Counted from the stretch's first letter, positions 29,301 through 44,300 are shown. The stretch is DNA of 64,000 nucleotides from Setophaga petechia (GCA_024362935.1 JANCRA010000014.1:9689258-9753257), one strand, 5' to 3'. Numbers and translations are program-made. The notes: generated by a model not told the origin, from the sequence alone.

Positions 29301-32300
29301 ATTTACCAGTGGCACCCTGGTTAGTTTATCATAAGTTATTATTTGTACTTAATCACAGAATATACTGAGTTGGAAGGGACCCTCAAGGATGGTTGAGTAC
29401 AACTGCTACATCTGTATAGGACATCTCTAAGAAATGTCCACATCTTCCATGCCTGAGAGCATTCTCCAATCACTTCTTGAATGCTGTCAGGCTTGGGGCT
29501 GTGACCAGTTCCTTGGGGAGCCTGTTCCAGTGGCCAGTCACCCTCTGGGTGAAGAACCTTTTCCTGATATCTGACATAAACCTCCCCTGACACAACTTCA
29601 GGCCACTCCCTTGGGTCCTGTCACTGTCACCACAGAGAGAGATCAGTGCCTGTCTCTCCTCTTGCCCTCTCAAGGAAACTGTAACTGCACTGAGGTCTCC
29701 CCTGTCTCCTCTGCTCCAGGCTGAACAGGCCCAGTGACCTCAGCTGTTCCTCACACAGCTTCCCCTCAAGGCCCTTCCCCATCTTCATAGCCTTCCTCTA
29801 GACACTGAATAACATTTTAATATGTTTTTTATATTGTGGTGCCCAAAATTGCCCCCAGCACTTGAGGTGAGGCTCCCCCAGAGCAGAGCAGGACAATCCC
29901 CTTCTGTGCCCAGCTGTCCCTGTGATGGCCTGATGTCCCCAGGACAGGGATGTCACCCTGGCTGCCAGGGCCCTGCTGACTCATGTCCAACTTCCCATGG
30001 ACCAGGGGGACCCTTTCCATGGCACTGCTTCCCAGGATCATTCCCTGTTGGTCTGTATATCTGGGGTTGCCCCACTGGAGGTGAAATTTCTTTCTGAATC
30101 ACTGTAATAGAGAGAATGTTTATCTCAATGCACTGAAAAATCATTCTTCCACTAACTTAGCAATTCTGGCCTCCTTTGCTGCTGTGCCCCACTTCAGCAC
30201 ATTCATGACTCTCCAAAATTTACTGTTTCAGAAGAGCTGAATGGAAAGACCAGATGTGATTAGCAGAACACAGGGCTATCCACCCTCATTAGTTCTTATT
30301 GCCTGATTAAGGTTTTATAAGCATTCTTAGGCAGAATTGCTTGTGCTGAATTTTGGAGTGGTGTTTTCTCTTTTGGGAAAAGTTTCTTCCCAATTGTTTA
30401 ATGGGGATGGGTTCCTGCATCTTTGGGGTCCACAGCACTGATCATTCCATTTGCTGTCATATGGAACCATGTGGAGCCTTTGCCTGGGGTGGCATTTCCA
30501 CTGAAGACTTGTACCCTAAAGCACAAACCTACTGAGCTAGAAAAGTAACCTTAGGGTGAGGAGTTTTTTTCAGGATGTTCTTGGTTCACACACTTCTCAT
30601 AAATTTCATAAACATGATGTTCATAAATATGACAAATGTAGACTGCTGTGAGGGAATTCCTTGTTTTTAGGTAGGTTTTTGCAATTGCACACAGCTGGGC
30701 AGACTTGTGAATTCTGTGAATTTCTTTTATTGAATCTGGCATGAAAATTTCCCTGTAAAATTTCTCATGCAGAAAGAATGGATTACATCCCTGAGAAAAA
30801 GTATTGTCAGAGGGGAATAGCTGTAGCCCAATGATGTTGACATTTTCACTGTTTTTTCTGAAAAAAAATGACCAAGATTTGTTTCTACAACAGATTGTGA
30901 TTTTTTGCAGGCACAGTACCTTGTGAGAAGAATAGTGCTTTTGTTCCTCCAAACTGGTATTTTTTAATTGTCAGCATAAATGAAAGCAGGATGGTAACAG
31001 ACTTTTTGCAGACACAAGAATGGAGAGAACAAACACTAAGTATGCCTATGTTCTTCCAAAAAAGAAGAAAGGTTTATCTTGAATTATTTTAACATGTGTG
31101 GAAAGGATAGAAGGTTCTTTTCATTTTCTGTGTTTAATTCCAAACCACTGAAGAGGGAAGGAATTAAAGTAATGTGTGTACCTAAAGAAATGTGGAGTTG
31201 ACATTTTATTCCTAACTGGGATGTTACTGGCTATTACTTAACAGAAAGGCACCAGTTGATATTTTCAGCTTGGTTTGCCAAGTTTACAGTGTACAAATAC
31301 TTGATAGTTGATTTTAAGCATCTCTAATGAAGTATTGTAGAGGTCCTGCCCCTTCCTGTTATTAGAAGTTGTCCCCATGTCATCAGTGGTGCCTTGGCCT
31401 GAATTAAGCCTCTACAACTGAAACCAGACTTGGTAAAATGAAACTCTCTAGAAGGCCTCAGTATAGAAGGGCATCAAACTTAAGCTCTGCCCAGGTCTTG
31501 AGGCTTGAAAACAAAAACCAAATATGTCCTTCAAGGTTCTCCTGTCATAGCCTTGGCATGGAATTTGCAACTTGAAATTATTTCTTCCAAGTCTGAGGCT
31601 TAGAGGTTTCTCTTTGCTTTTCCTCCCAGCCAGATACTGGACAGCTGATAGATTTGGCCTAGATTGCAAGTTTTCCCTTTTCTCACTCAACAGAAGTAGT
31701 GACAACCAGCATATTTCTGCTGAATTTGAGGTACCTTTCTTGTAGTATTTGATGAACTGTCACATCACAGCACTCCCATTTCCTCCTACAGTTTATTCCT
31801 GTGCTGCTGGAGATAGAGGCAGCTCTGGCAGCTACAGGGCTTTAGGAAATAATCAACTCTAAATCCTTGGTCAGGACAGCTTATTGTGAAGGAATTATGT
31901 CCCAAAAAGAAGTGTCTGTGTCTTTTCAGAATAATCATACTAGCTCTCTGCTTGAGTCCTGTCTTGGAAGTACCACTTTTCAGTCACTCTCCAGCTGCAA
32001 GATAAATGTTTGATGTTTCTGGTCTCCCTGCTTCCCCCTCAGCCTGCCCACCAAGGCCAAAACTTTGTGTATGAGCGTTCTGATGTAACTGTACAAACCA
32101 AAGAACCAAGTTTAAGCTGTATCACTTCCCATTTCCTTTTGTGACTCTGGCACAAAATATGAAACTTTATAATCCAAAGATTCAACTCTCCTTGCTGTAA
32201 GAAAACCATGAGCATGAATTGGGTTATTTGATATAGGAAGAAGCTGTTTTCTGATTCAGTTCATAGGTTGGATGTGAATACACTGAGACTTTGTACAAGT

Positions 32301-35300
32301 TTGGGTCGACACCTGAGCTGTACAGCTGGGCCTGATGAGCTCATCCAGATACTGGATAAGTGAATATAATGCCCCTTGTGATTCCCTGTTTTTACAGCTG
32401 GGAAAACAGATGTTATAGAGTGTTTTAGTTAAGTGGTTACCCTTCTCATTTTTGCAATGTAATCTAGTCATTAATAAGTACAAGGCCTAGTGACCTAATT
32501 ACAGCTGCAAAATTCAGGGATTAAAGCAAAATGAAATGTCAAATTCCCTTTTTATTCTTACCTTCTGAACATTGCACCTCGAATTTTTTTCATGATGAGG
32601 GAAGGACCATATTATTTCAAGTTTCAGTGTACAGATAATCATTAATTGAGCTGTTCCCCAGATCAGTGGAAGTAAATCAAAACATCATTAATTGATTCTA
32701 CCACAACCTCACCCACTACAAAGTCAAAATCATTACCCAAGCATGATGTGATAGCAGAAGTTTTTCAGAACCATTTTAAATAATAAAAAGGCAAAGCAGG
32801 AAGGTAGGGATTGCATTTTACTTTACTAAGACTTAAGCCTTTTATTGTAAGGGCAGAAGATTTCACAGCTGTCATTATTTGCCATTTCAGTAAGCTCCTT
32901 TGAACTCAAGCCCCCATCTTGTTTTCAAAGCACTGAGTTTCGTTTACCCAAACCCCTGCTAGCAGTTTGTGTATCACTACTGATCTTTCAGTGCTGTCTT
33001 CACAGAAAAACAGTGGCCACAAATGTTAAAGAGCTATAAACAGAGACCCCAAGATCCCTGCTGGTTATTTATGGTAACAGTGTTTTCCTTTTGTTTCTAC
33101 AAGGTTGGACTAACTGCTTAGCAGGTGTGTGCCCTCATATCTTTCTACTCCAAACACAGAAATATTAATGGATTCATTATTCAGATTAATTCAACAGCTG
33201 ATTCAATAGCTTGATGCTCATCCCCTTTCTCCTAATCAAATCCCATTTTCCCCTATAAGCCCATAATGAAAATATTTATACAGAGTTTGGTATCTTTGTT
33301 TTATTGCTCAGTTATTAATTTAAATACCTTTTGGGGCTTGATTCCAGCTGTTCGATTTAAGCCTGTCTTTGCCTGTCTCAACCCAGGTTGCAGAACACTC
33401 TTTTGCTTAGGCATTGGTAAAATCCTGACTTCCTATAACCTGGCTCTTTCCTCCTGCTCAGTGCTGTACCTCACTTCACTGAACTATTGAAGCTGTGAAA
33501 CAAACAGAGGTCTGCTGTTGCTCTGAAATTTTGTGGGCAGAGTAGCAGTCTAAGTCTGTGAACAAATGGTTATTTTAAAGCCTTAAATTCAGCTCAATTT
33601 AGCATGCAGTCACCTCTGTCAGAATATTGCTGTGTTTCCTTGCCCTAGCAAAGCTGGTGCAAGCAAAAGTGGCACATAGAGAACATTTGTGTCTTTTCCA
33701 TTTCCATTTTGCTCAGCAGCAAGCACTGCATTAGTACAGGAGAAACCAAAGATCACAGAGGCAAAAGTCAGTTACCCAGGCATACAGACCAACATTACAG
33801 CTCCATTTTACCCTTAGTCTTCTGATGCTTGCTCTAGAGGCTGGACACAAACTATTTTACCTTCAAGAGGAAACTCCCTTAGACATGGAATTTTGAATAA
33901 ATAGCGAAGTTAGGTCAACACTTACTCATAAAATTCAGCTGCAGGAGTGAGCTTGTACTTGGAGTATTTAGTACCATTGCCAAGCACTGATGCATTGAAG
34001 AGTTTTGGATCTGTACAGTTTGGGCTGTTCCAGCTGTTGTGGCAGTTTGTCCAGGGGAGCTCAAATGTGAATGATGAAAATAGATAATACAGAGACCAAG
34101 CTATGATAACGTTGTAGTAGAAACCCACGTAAAGAGCTATGAGTATCACTGCATAGCCTACACCTAAAGACAAAGGAAAACTGCATTACACATTGCATTT
34201 GACATGCCACAGTGTACAGAAACACAGTTAAATTCAATGATACATGATTGCAAATTCATTTTAGGTCTTCACACCAAAAAAAAAGGAATTTTTGACATTT
34301 GCATACATATATGCGGACACAATGTACCTGACCTCTAAACAAAAAATTGCAGAAATGGTTCTGGAAAATGACTGGCTTTTATCAAATCCAGTTGTTTGTC
34401 AGAAAAAGAAATTAAGCAGTGCAATGTCAAAATTTGTCCTTGTACAACTCCATTGCTGATTTGCTTCCAATGCAGAAGATTGCAAGCCCATGTTAGGAGC
34501 GAAACTCACTTCATCTTCGTGACGTCAGGGACCTTGGCAACTTCTCTTGGAAAAGTAAAGCTGGACACTTAAATGAAGTTTCCCTATGCCTCAAGTTCCC
34601 ACCCTGAACTAGTTTAGAACAGACACTGATCCCTCTCTTGTTTCTTTCCCATTGCTGCTCTCTAGATTGGCTTCCATCAGCGTGTAACTGGCTCCAAACC
34701 ATGCATGAAACAGTCTGTGCTGCTCCACTGAGGGCTCCAAGTGCTTTTGGGCATGCCAGTAAAACTTGGTGAATATCAGGTGGGGCTAAACTGTGTGTGA
34801 CATTCAACCCCTTTTACTCCCTCTCCAGGATTACAGAAGTCAGAGTCTAAGAATTCTCTTTTGACTTTGAACATTTGCTTTGTATTTTTGCATATCGTGA
34901 AGTGTGGCTGGAGGGTCTCTTAGCAAAAGCACCCCAGAAAGTGCATATTCTCCTTATGAAAATGGACTTTTTCCAACAGTTTGGGAGGAAGTTTCGATAC
35001 AAATGTTGGACTCCAATAAAAGCTGGTTGGCAGAATTGTTCAGGAATCTTGCTTTGCCTTGGCTTCAATCATTATTCCTGCGTGTGCAGCTTTGTTCTCT
35101 GAATCCTCCCTCAAAGTTGTATGTACTGCATATAAAAGCTAGGGAGTACAGCCATTTTATCAATGTCACCACTGCCACAGTGTCTACTACCACAGCAATG
35201 AAGTGCAAACCTTTACTTATATTTTTCTTCAGTTTAATTTTTGGCATTGGAGGACCAATAGTTGGAGATTATTAAGCTTTCTTATTTCTTTATAAAGGAA

Positions 35301-38300
35301 GGAAGTAGCAAACGCTGTGAGTATTAATCCAGGTTTAAAATTTGCATAAAGAACAGATGCTGACCCTGAAGGAGTTGGCAGTTCAAAAGCTGCTGCATGT
35401 ACAAAAGTTACTCTTTGCTCTGCAGGAGGCTTTTAATCTGTAAACCAGTTTGCTCCTCCCTAACAATGGGGAAATGATTGTGAAAGTAAAGATGAAACAG
35501 TATTTTCAAATCCACCAAATTTTCAAATTTGGCGCTTAAATGAATCTAGTACTTGAACACTTGAACTCTAGTGATGCACCATGATCAATAGAATGGAAAG
35601 GAGGGAGGAATCCCCAAAAAGAAGAATTCTTAATATTAAGGTGAATGCTAAAACACTAAGTATGGATAATATGTTAAATATTAAAATTAGATGACAGTTG
35701 TTTAAAAAAGTGTTCCTGAAATTCCTCCAGTCCAGGAGGATGAAAGATGTTTAATATCAAGACTAAAATATAATGGATCAAATGTGTTTTAAATAGCTCT
35801 TCTCTGTGAGCTTAAGAATGTTCAGGAATGAATTTGCTTCTATGTTTCTAGATTTTCTTAAAAGTAATGCTGCACCACCCACAGTCTAAAATAGACTCTG
35901 GAAAAAAATGCAGAGATGAAAACAGACTGTGTTACAAAGGTTACAGGGTATATTTGTAATTGCATGTGTTATGATAGCATCTCATTAGAAGTAGAGTGCT
36001 TAGAGTTCATAGCAATAATATTCATAGCTAAAATTAGAACTATAGTGCTGTTCATTTAGAGAAGCTGTTATGAATTTGTGTAGACTGTGTACTTTTCCTT
36101 TGAGTGAGAGATTTGAGTTGTCCCAGAAACAACTCCAAAGCACTAGCAGTAAAATGTGTTTGCATGTTATCAGAGGTTTTAGTCAAAACTGTAAAAGTAC
36201 TGAGTTTGTACTGAGATGTAAATGTCTCAATGATTATTACTTTTTGAGAATCAAATAACTTATGCTATTCTATATTCTTGTAATAAGAAACTTAAAAATC
36301 AACAGTAATATATGTTTAGTCCACCTTGAAAATGTCAGCTTAAAAACACAGCTGGAATGTCAACAAGAATATACATGAAATAAGTTCTATTTTCCTTTCT
36401 CATAATCTTTTTCAATCCTGAAGTCAACACAGAATACCTCTGAGCACAGTGGTATTTGGCTCAAATGCTTTGAGATCCTGAAAGTCTAATTTTTGCATTT
36501 AGGTTTTCAAATTCCTCATTGTCATCCAAAGGTATATTAATAATACCAAAGGGAATTTTTATTGAGCAAGGGAATTCAGGTTCCTGGGTGCTGGGATGAA
36601 TTTTATCTCCCATAACAGGATTATAGAATGGCTAGGTAAATCTATAGGAATTAATTTTAAAATTTTGAAGCACATTATTGTATTATTTTTTGTTACATTG
36701 CTGATTTTGCTGTGAGTTTTGGGTTTGACTGGTAGGAAAAACCCCTCCACTTTTCTTATTGTGTGGCAGTAGACTGCTTGAAGAGAAAAGCTGTATTTTG
36801 AGCAAGAAGACTAACATTTACTCAGTGTAACCTATATCCAAGCAGTGGATCCATCAAGTTTGTACTGCTATTGTTAAGCTCCTCAGCTTTGTCAGTCCCA
36901 GGATGAACATGACCTGAATTTTAAGGTTCTAAGGTCAGCTGAGCTTGTCTGGTTTAATTTCAGATATGTCTATGTTGAAAAGGCTTTTGCATGAGATTTT
37001 AGATGCAGTCTGGTATACATACAAAGGAACTTACATTTTTTGCTGGCAAGCAGTGCTTAAAAATTCTCGAGGTTCCTTAACAAATGCTTGTTTCATGTAC
37101 AGAACACATGTGGCTTCTTTCACACATTGATCATTTCCTGATCAAAACCAAACACCCTGAAGCACCTAACCTATTTTTCCTTGCAGAATGATGCTGTGCA
37201 CAAACAACACTCCACAGCCTTTTATTCAGTGATGCTGGAGAGTTAATCCTAGTGGTAAACACTCAATAGTAATAATGTTCAGATTTTATTAAGTGTTTTT
37301 CATTGCTAAATCTGAAAGACACTTTACAAAAACTGTCAGAATCGTTGCTCCCACTTCACAGGCAGGAAAACTGAGGTACAGAGATACCACAGAAAACTCC
37401 TGTGCTGTTATAAGTCTGGTGGCCAAACCCAGAGTCTTCACAACTTCATTTTACTGTTGTAGCCACTGGGGTATATTGCACAGAAAGCTCCATGCCCTGA
37501 GTGGAGAAGTCAGTGGGGAAGACAGGGCTGAACTAACCTGGACTGGATTTGGTATTTCCAACGTTTGGATTGGCAAACCCCCTCCTCCTCTTAGAGATTC
37601 CCAGTTCCTCCCAGTACACAGGGGAAAGGGAGGGCAGGGCTGAGCTGCTCCTGCTCATTGCCTCTCTTACACTCAGCCAGCAATCACCCTGAAGATGATT
37701 TATATGGCTTTTCCCATTTTGTGCTTCACCTTTGATAACACAAAGACTTCAAGGCTTGGGGGAAGGTCACCAAATACACCTTGTCTGTGAAAGATGAGAG
37801 ATCTTTACATTGGTTGTGATCACACCTGTGTGGCACCCTCAGGTGCTGCTCAGGGGAGCAGAGGAACACTCACCTTTGAAAACTGGACAGATTTTCCAAA
37901 CAGTGGCAGCACCTTCTCTGTTATATTGTCCCAGTGCTAATTCCATATAGAACAGGGGCATTCCAGCAATGATTAAGAAGAGGATATAGGGAATAAGAAA
38001 AGCACCTGAAAAGACAGTAGAGACATTGTAGTCTTTGTATTGGTTGCATTTTTCTTTCTCTCATGCTTACTTTTACCAGCTAAAAGATAAAATCACTGCT
38101 TATGGGAAATAAAAGGAAATATCAGGAAGGAAGGACCCATGTATTCTTATCCCTTTTCTGCTTTTTTTTAAAGGTCTCAGAGACAGAATCATTGAAAGAA
38201 GCTATAGGCTGTAACTCCTATTTCCCCTTAATGTTTCCCCTCTGTTTTTTCACTTAAAGACAAAAAAAATGTGTCCCTGGAAATTAATCCTGAACTGACG

Positions 38301-41300
38301 AAGAAAAAAAAGCTGAACACACTTACATAGTTGAAAGGGAAAGGGACTATGAAACATTTTTTAGGTTTTATTTTTAGTGCAGTATTTTCAGAAGGGAACA
38401 CAGATCCACCAACAGAAAAGAAAAATGTGAAATCCTGTAAGTGCAGTTTAAACCACTGTGTGAAGTGTCTGCAGGAACCTCTGACTTGAAAATTAATTAC
38501 TACTGGATAATTATATAGAATTTGTACTTCCACGACGTATTTTGGATTTTCGTATAATAACTTCCCTTATTCTCATGAAATGAGCTAGACAATACACCCC
38601 TTTCCAACCTAGTGATGCTCGTGGCCACTACTGTGGAGGTTCTGCTGGCCCCAGTACAGCACCTTGATACTGCAGCAGGGGCTGCTGGTACCTCCCTGGA
38701 GCACTTCACAGGGCTGAGCATTGTCCTGTGAGTCTGTACTGTCACTGAGAAACTGTCACCACTGGGAAAATCCTGGGGTGTGAGCTGCTGTAGCATAAAA
38801 AGTATTGCCAGCTGAAATACAAAGGGATCACCTAATGCAGAAACTACCTGAAAATTCCTTGGCTATTTCATATGATCCAGGTCACAGAGAGATTGCCCCA
38901 GTGCATGGCTACATGTGATACTATAAAGCAATTATAGCTGGTGTCATGTTTAATAACTGTGGGCTCTGACAGATCTCTGGTTTGTGGTACAAGCAAAGGT
39001 TGGCTTTTATTACATTGCACAGCTTGCTTGGTGAAGAAAAGTTCAATTAATATTAAACTTGCCTGTATGAAAAATATTATTGGATTGCTTTAATAACTAG
39101 AGAGCTGACAGAGTAATTACATACACTGAATAACTGAATAATGTCTTTAGGAGTTATCTATGAAAAGGAAACTAGATTGCGAGTATCATGGTTCAATTTT
39201 TCAGCAAAAGGAAAAACAACAGTAGCTTGACTATTTCTCCTAATAGCAAGTAGTACAAACTTTTGCAAACCTTTAAAAGCTGTTGTATTAGTTTAGCAAT
39301 TTGAAAATTTCCTTTTTAAAAGGAAGTAAATTTGCATTGCTCCTAAATTTATACACTTACAGGAGGTAAAAATCTGGAAGCATGACTGTAGCTTTTTAAA
39401 ACATGCCAGTAAGCAGAATGAATTACATGTTTTAAAAGTATGTTTGAAACTACTGTTATGCTTTTAAAAGGCTGAATAGTAGTTTCTTTACCTTTTGAGC
39501 TTGCTTTCCACAGATATTACTGGCATAAGCTGCCTTGCATGTTTGCTCAGAAAGGGAATTTTGACTATATACTGGAGAATAGAATGGAAAAACAAACTCT
39601 GCTCTCTTAGTCATACCACCAATCTACTTCTAAAAGTAATGTGCTGTAACATAATGGTAAGGACAATGCATTCAGCATTCAGTCATAAGTTTAGTCATTT
39701 GAAAGCTGAAACCTTGCAATGAAACAGACAAGGTATATCAACAGAAAAAATAGCTTAAACCTTTGAGAATGCATATTAAAATTGAAATATATTGGTTGTA
39801 TCACTTTGGGGACAAGAATCTTCTTCATGGTGGAGTGTAATGTAAATGCAACTTGCATTTCCATAAGCTACTACAGTGTCACTGATACATGGTTTTGGTA
39901 ATATTTTAGTGTTGTTTATGATCTGTTTTCTATGATTGCCATGTTGAACTGTTGTACGTTTGAATACCATGCAAAAAACCTAAAATTTGTATTCAACAGA
40001 TGCAGTTCTGAGCTCTGTTCAATGTTGAAACATACTCAGCAAAATCAGTGTGGGATACTACATATTGCTTTCACTATATCTAGTATCTGGAAAAATTATT
40101 TTAGGTGGTTTTACTGTCAGATTTCCTGCAAGTGAGCTTTTGAAGTGCCATACTTGTCTTGCTTTGATCATATCACAGCGTGTGGAGCTGACTCACAAAC
40201 CTGGCTTGTATTTGGGAGGTATGGAGTTTGCAGGGAGTGATGTTTGATTAATGTCATGAGACTGTGGAAAACATGATGCCTATTCAGGGAAATTTCTATT
40301 TGAGAAGATTAATCCTGGAGATGTGTAGTGGACATACATATTAAATGCCAGTTTAAAATACGCAGTTTTTAAAAGTATGACTAATCCCAAGATGAACTGT
40401 GAGGTGTACTGCACTTAGGCATACTTGCTCAAGTGTCATCTGTTTGGCTGCGAGTCATTCCAGGCTTTAGTTATAGGAGGTTTCTTTCTTTTTTTTCTTT
40501 CTTTTTTTTCTTCCCCCGCCCTGCCCCCGCAAGCGATTAATAAGGTGTGGTGTAATTTTCATCAAAGAGCAGTTACATAGTATGGCAGGGTTTCGTAGCT
40601 GGGTTACTTTTCAGGTGCTAAGTGATTGAAGTATTTTGAAATTGAGATAAATACCAAAGTAAGGGTGCTTAGTCATATTAGTTTGACTTAATGTTTTGGA
40701 GTCTTCTGGAAACTTCTTGTTTAGTGGCTTCTGGTGAGGCAAAAAAAATAACAAAAAGTCAGGTATTTTTGTAAGTATCTTTATATTTGCTTTCATTTCC
40801 TTTGCCAATATCCAGAATAAATTTTCATGGTGGTTGCTCAACCCTTTCTGGGATCAAAGCCCCTTCGAAGAAAAATAAATGATGGTCAAAATATCATTCA
40901 AATTTCCCCACTAAATAGATATAGAATAGAATGGTCTGCAAATTCTTGTAAACAGAAATAGATATAGTCTAGAATGATCTGCAAATCCTTGTGAACAGCC
41001 TGTGTGAGAGCTGACCAGTGTCACTCTGGGCCTGCAGAGGGGCTCTGTCTTAGGGCTGTTTAGGAGCAGTGTCCCATGAACAAGAGGTGTTGTTTGGAAG
41101 AATTTTACAGTCCTGTTTGTGTGAACATCCTGTGGGCCAGAGGCAAGGCATTCCTGGTGGTCCTGTTGCTTTAGATCCAGTGGTGTGAACTGAAGCACCA
41201 GCCCAGCCTCCTCTGCAGGAGCACTTGCTGTTAGTGCCCGCCCTGTCTGGAGGTCAGAGCGTGTTGGGAAGGGTGGCTCCATGTGTCCCTCCTGCCCCTG

Positions 41301-44300
41301 CCACCAGCCACAGAAACTGCAGAGCTTTAACTGCATGAATCCAGTGTCACGTTTGGATAGGCCAGACAGCTGAGCTCTTAGGAAGCAGAGCTTGGCTAAC
41401 ACTTCCTTCAGACCTGCCAAGACCTCCCTACCTCGGCGAGCTGAGCGATCGCGGCCTTGGCAGGAACGCGCCGATCGCACTCGAGGGCATTCCACTCCCC
41501 TCGGTGGGAGCACACAGCTGCATCCCAAAGGCAGCACTGGTTTCAGCAATCCCTAATGGTTCCCAATTCCCTCTGCAGCTAAAAAGCTGAAGTCATTGAC
41601 ATCTGTAGTACAGCTCTGGTGCAAGAGCCATACTTGACTCTCTACTGAGTCACTTGCAGCTCCAAAGCCACAGGTTGGCCTCAGGCTGTTGTGAGCTGCT
41701 TATCTCTGTCCTGACAGATTTCACAAGATCCATACATGTCCCTCTAAGCACCAGTGCAAATATTGGGTTAAGACAGCCGATGTCTTATGCAAAACTAGGT
41801 TAGGTCAAACCCTCAGATTCTACAAGAACCATCTATGTGAAACTTCAAGTAGAACCTTACACAGATTTTTTTTTTAAGTATTGCATTTAATTAATGAAGG
41901 ACAAAATACAAGACAGATTTTGCATTCCTGTATTCAGTGCCAAAGCAACTTCTTAAATTTGGTATACCAGAATCCACACGGAGTGTTTCCTCTCTTTGTA
42001 AGCATTCCCAGCATCCTAAGGGCTGGGAAGCAAAAAGCTCTAAATATTCTTCTCAGTCCTACCAGGAGGTCTTATCTCACTTTTAAATCCCAGAAAGGAA
42101 AAAGCATTAATTTACTAATGGCTGAAAAAAGATAATTTAAACAGCTGTGGTTATCCTAAAAGGATTTTTGAGGCACATACAAGAAGTAGGCCAGGATAGG
42201 GGTAGTTGAAACAATTTTGAACTCTTTGTGCTTGTTAGCCTTCTGTATTTGTTACCATGGTTATTTCTAGTCAAAATGTAATACTGGCAGGGGTGTCTGC
42301 TAAAACAACAAACTCTGAGCAAATATGGCAGTATATTTTCCAGTAGGATTGTTTCCAGTATTTGTGCAAGAAAAGTCTAAAAGCAGAGATCTCCCAACTG
42401 GTGAACTGAAATACAAGCTAGTATCTCTATTAACATTGATCAACACTGTTTGTTTTTTTTTTTTTCACTCAGAATAAATCATACTCCAAACAATATCAAC
42501 ACACAGTTGATAGAACATAGCACATTTACTTGGACAACAAGGAAAATGGGTGGAAACTCTGATCTGTGCAGACTCTTGTGAATGAAAAACAAAGTCACTG
42601 ATGCAGAGTTCTTGACATCTAGATTGTACAAGATCATCGTGGGTAGAAATGGCAATTGGAAAAGCAGGTGTTTCTAGCACATGGATGTTGTCTGGCTCCT
42701 CAGCAGACAGGCCACCAAGCTTGCACAGCCTCCAAGGGCACCTCTGAAGGAGGGGGGCTGGAGCCTGCTGCTGACAACTGGGAAGAGGGGATGGAACACT
42801 GAGACCTTACTGGCCTGAGATTAAAAGCAATGAGGGTCTGTGTGGTACAGCTATGAAATGTCAGAGCTACAAAAGAGCATGAGGGAACCTCAGGTCAAAG
42901 ACAAGATGATGATAACAGCAGCTGTGTGATGATGTTGACAGCAGCCAGCAAGATAGTCTAGTTGTAAAAAATAACATTTTCCTGCAAAACAGATTGCATG
43001 ACATACTATAAAAACTTCAGCAACACTTTACACATGTAAAATTCTCCAAGTATACAAGAAAATCTTCCAAGTATGCAATCTTTTTTAATGGAAAGTATTT
43101 CTGAATCATAAAACCAGTGATCTATACCATGGTGAGTGGCATGTTTATCTTGAAGCCTTTACATTTAGCTACTCCTTCTGACAAATTTTTGCTAGATTTG
43201 AGCTTATTTATATTACTAATCTCAATTTGGGCTCTGAGCCTTCAGTTTTTTCAGAATTACAATTTTAACAGCATTCCTTTCACTCAAAAGAAAGTGAAAA
43301 CAAATAGTTTCCAGAAATGGTTCAGTGCTGTTGGCTGAGGCCAACTGAAGCCTGCATTTTTTGTCTTGAGCTGTTAACCTGCTACTGTCTTAAAATCACT
43401 TGAAGTGACTTGAAGTGCAGTGTATTTAGAAGGTGGTCACTGATCAGTAACTGAAAGGGTTACCTAGGCCCTCCCCACGCAAATCCAATCATCCTTTTGC
43501 CTTTTGTTACAAGAGTCATGAGCTAAAGAAACCCATTAGTAGCTATTTTGAACAAATTAATGAGAGCTAAATATATCCAGCCACTCAGAGCAGCATGATT
43601 CATTCATAAATAACAGCCAAGTCATTGGCCGAGGTCCTATTTACATAAATTAATGAAATGTTCACATTTACAACAATGTGTAGTTTAAAGATAATTGCAG
43701 GCACATACAAGAACAGAACTCTGGCCTGTGTTTTTTGGTAGGAAATGAAGGAATAAATGAAGAGACATGGTGGGTATGAAAGAATATAAATCAGGTTGAT
43801 CCAAGATGGGCAGTGTGGCAGTGGGAGCTCTGGAGATTTGCAGGGGCTTCCTGCTGCTGACCTTCACAACACTCACTGTGGCTGGCTTAGGAAAAGAGCA
43901 ATTCCCATCATTCTCCATGAGTGTGACCATAGAAAGTCCAAAGATCTGCTTCATGGGTTGCAGTGATAGCTTTTAACATTGTGCCTCTATAGCAGAGGTA
44001 CTATTGGGGTTGGATCTCTTGTTACTAGATCAAGGCAATAAGATGAGTTTTAGTTTGGTAAGTAAATACTTGGAGTTTGTAACAATATGAAAGCCTAGCT
44101 ACTAACATTCCTGCCCAAAACCACCATCTTGGTTTTGTACCTTTTTCTCTTTTAACTACCTGGCTGGCTCAAACAAGAAATGAGAGAGTAAGTGAGCTGG
44201 ACAGTGGAGCCAGCTTGTAGATTGTTCTGTTATTTATGCCACCCTGTTGCTAATGCTCAATAGGACAGGGGTTGGAGGAGTGGTAGTATCCTTTCCTGGT

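Larger units (their letters stand above)
26483..33925 (-). other. SLC6A2 intron 3
   Basis: 7443 nt, GT-AG. Contains a MIR-like trace near 27.7 kb, a GC-rich stretch at 28.7-29.3 kb and a CR1 3' end at 29.35-30.08 kb. The rest is AT-rich and nothing further was recognised. Confidence 0.85.

Noticed and set aside
29470..29673. 67-codon open frame as a host gene
   Set aside because: It is the degraded C-terminal end of CR1 ORF2, not a host protein.
40911..41549. 212-codon minus-strand open frame in intron 1
   Set aside because: No recognisable domain, no obvious splice or promoter context, and GC-elevated composition makes long open frames likely. Kept only as a composition observation.
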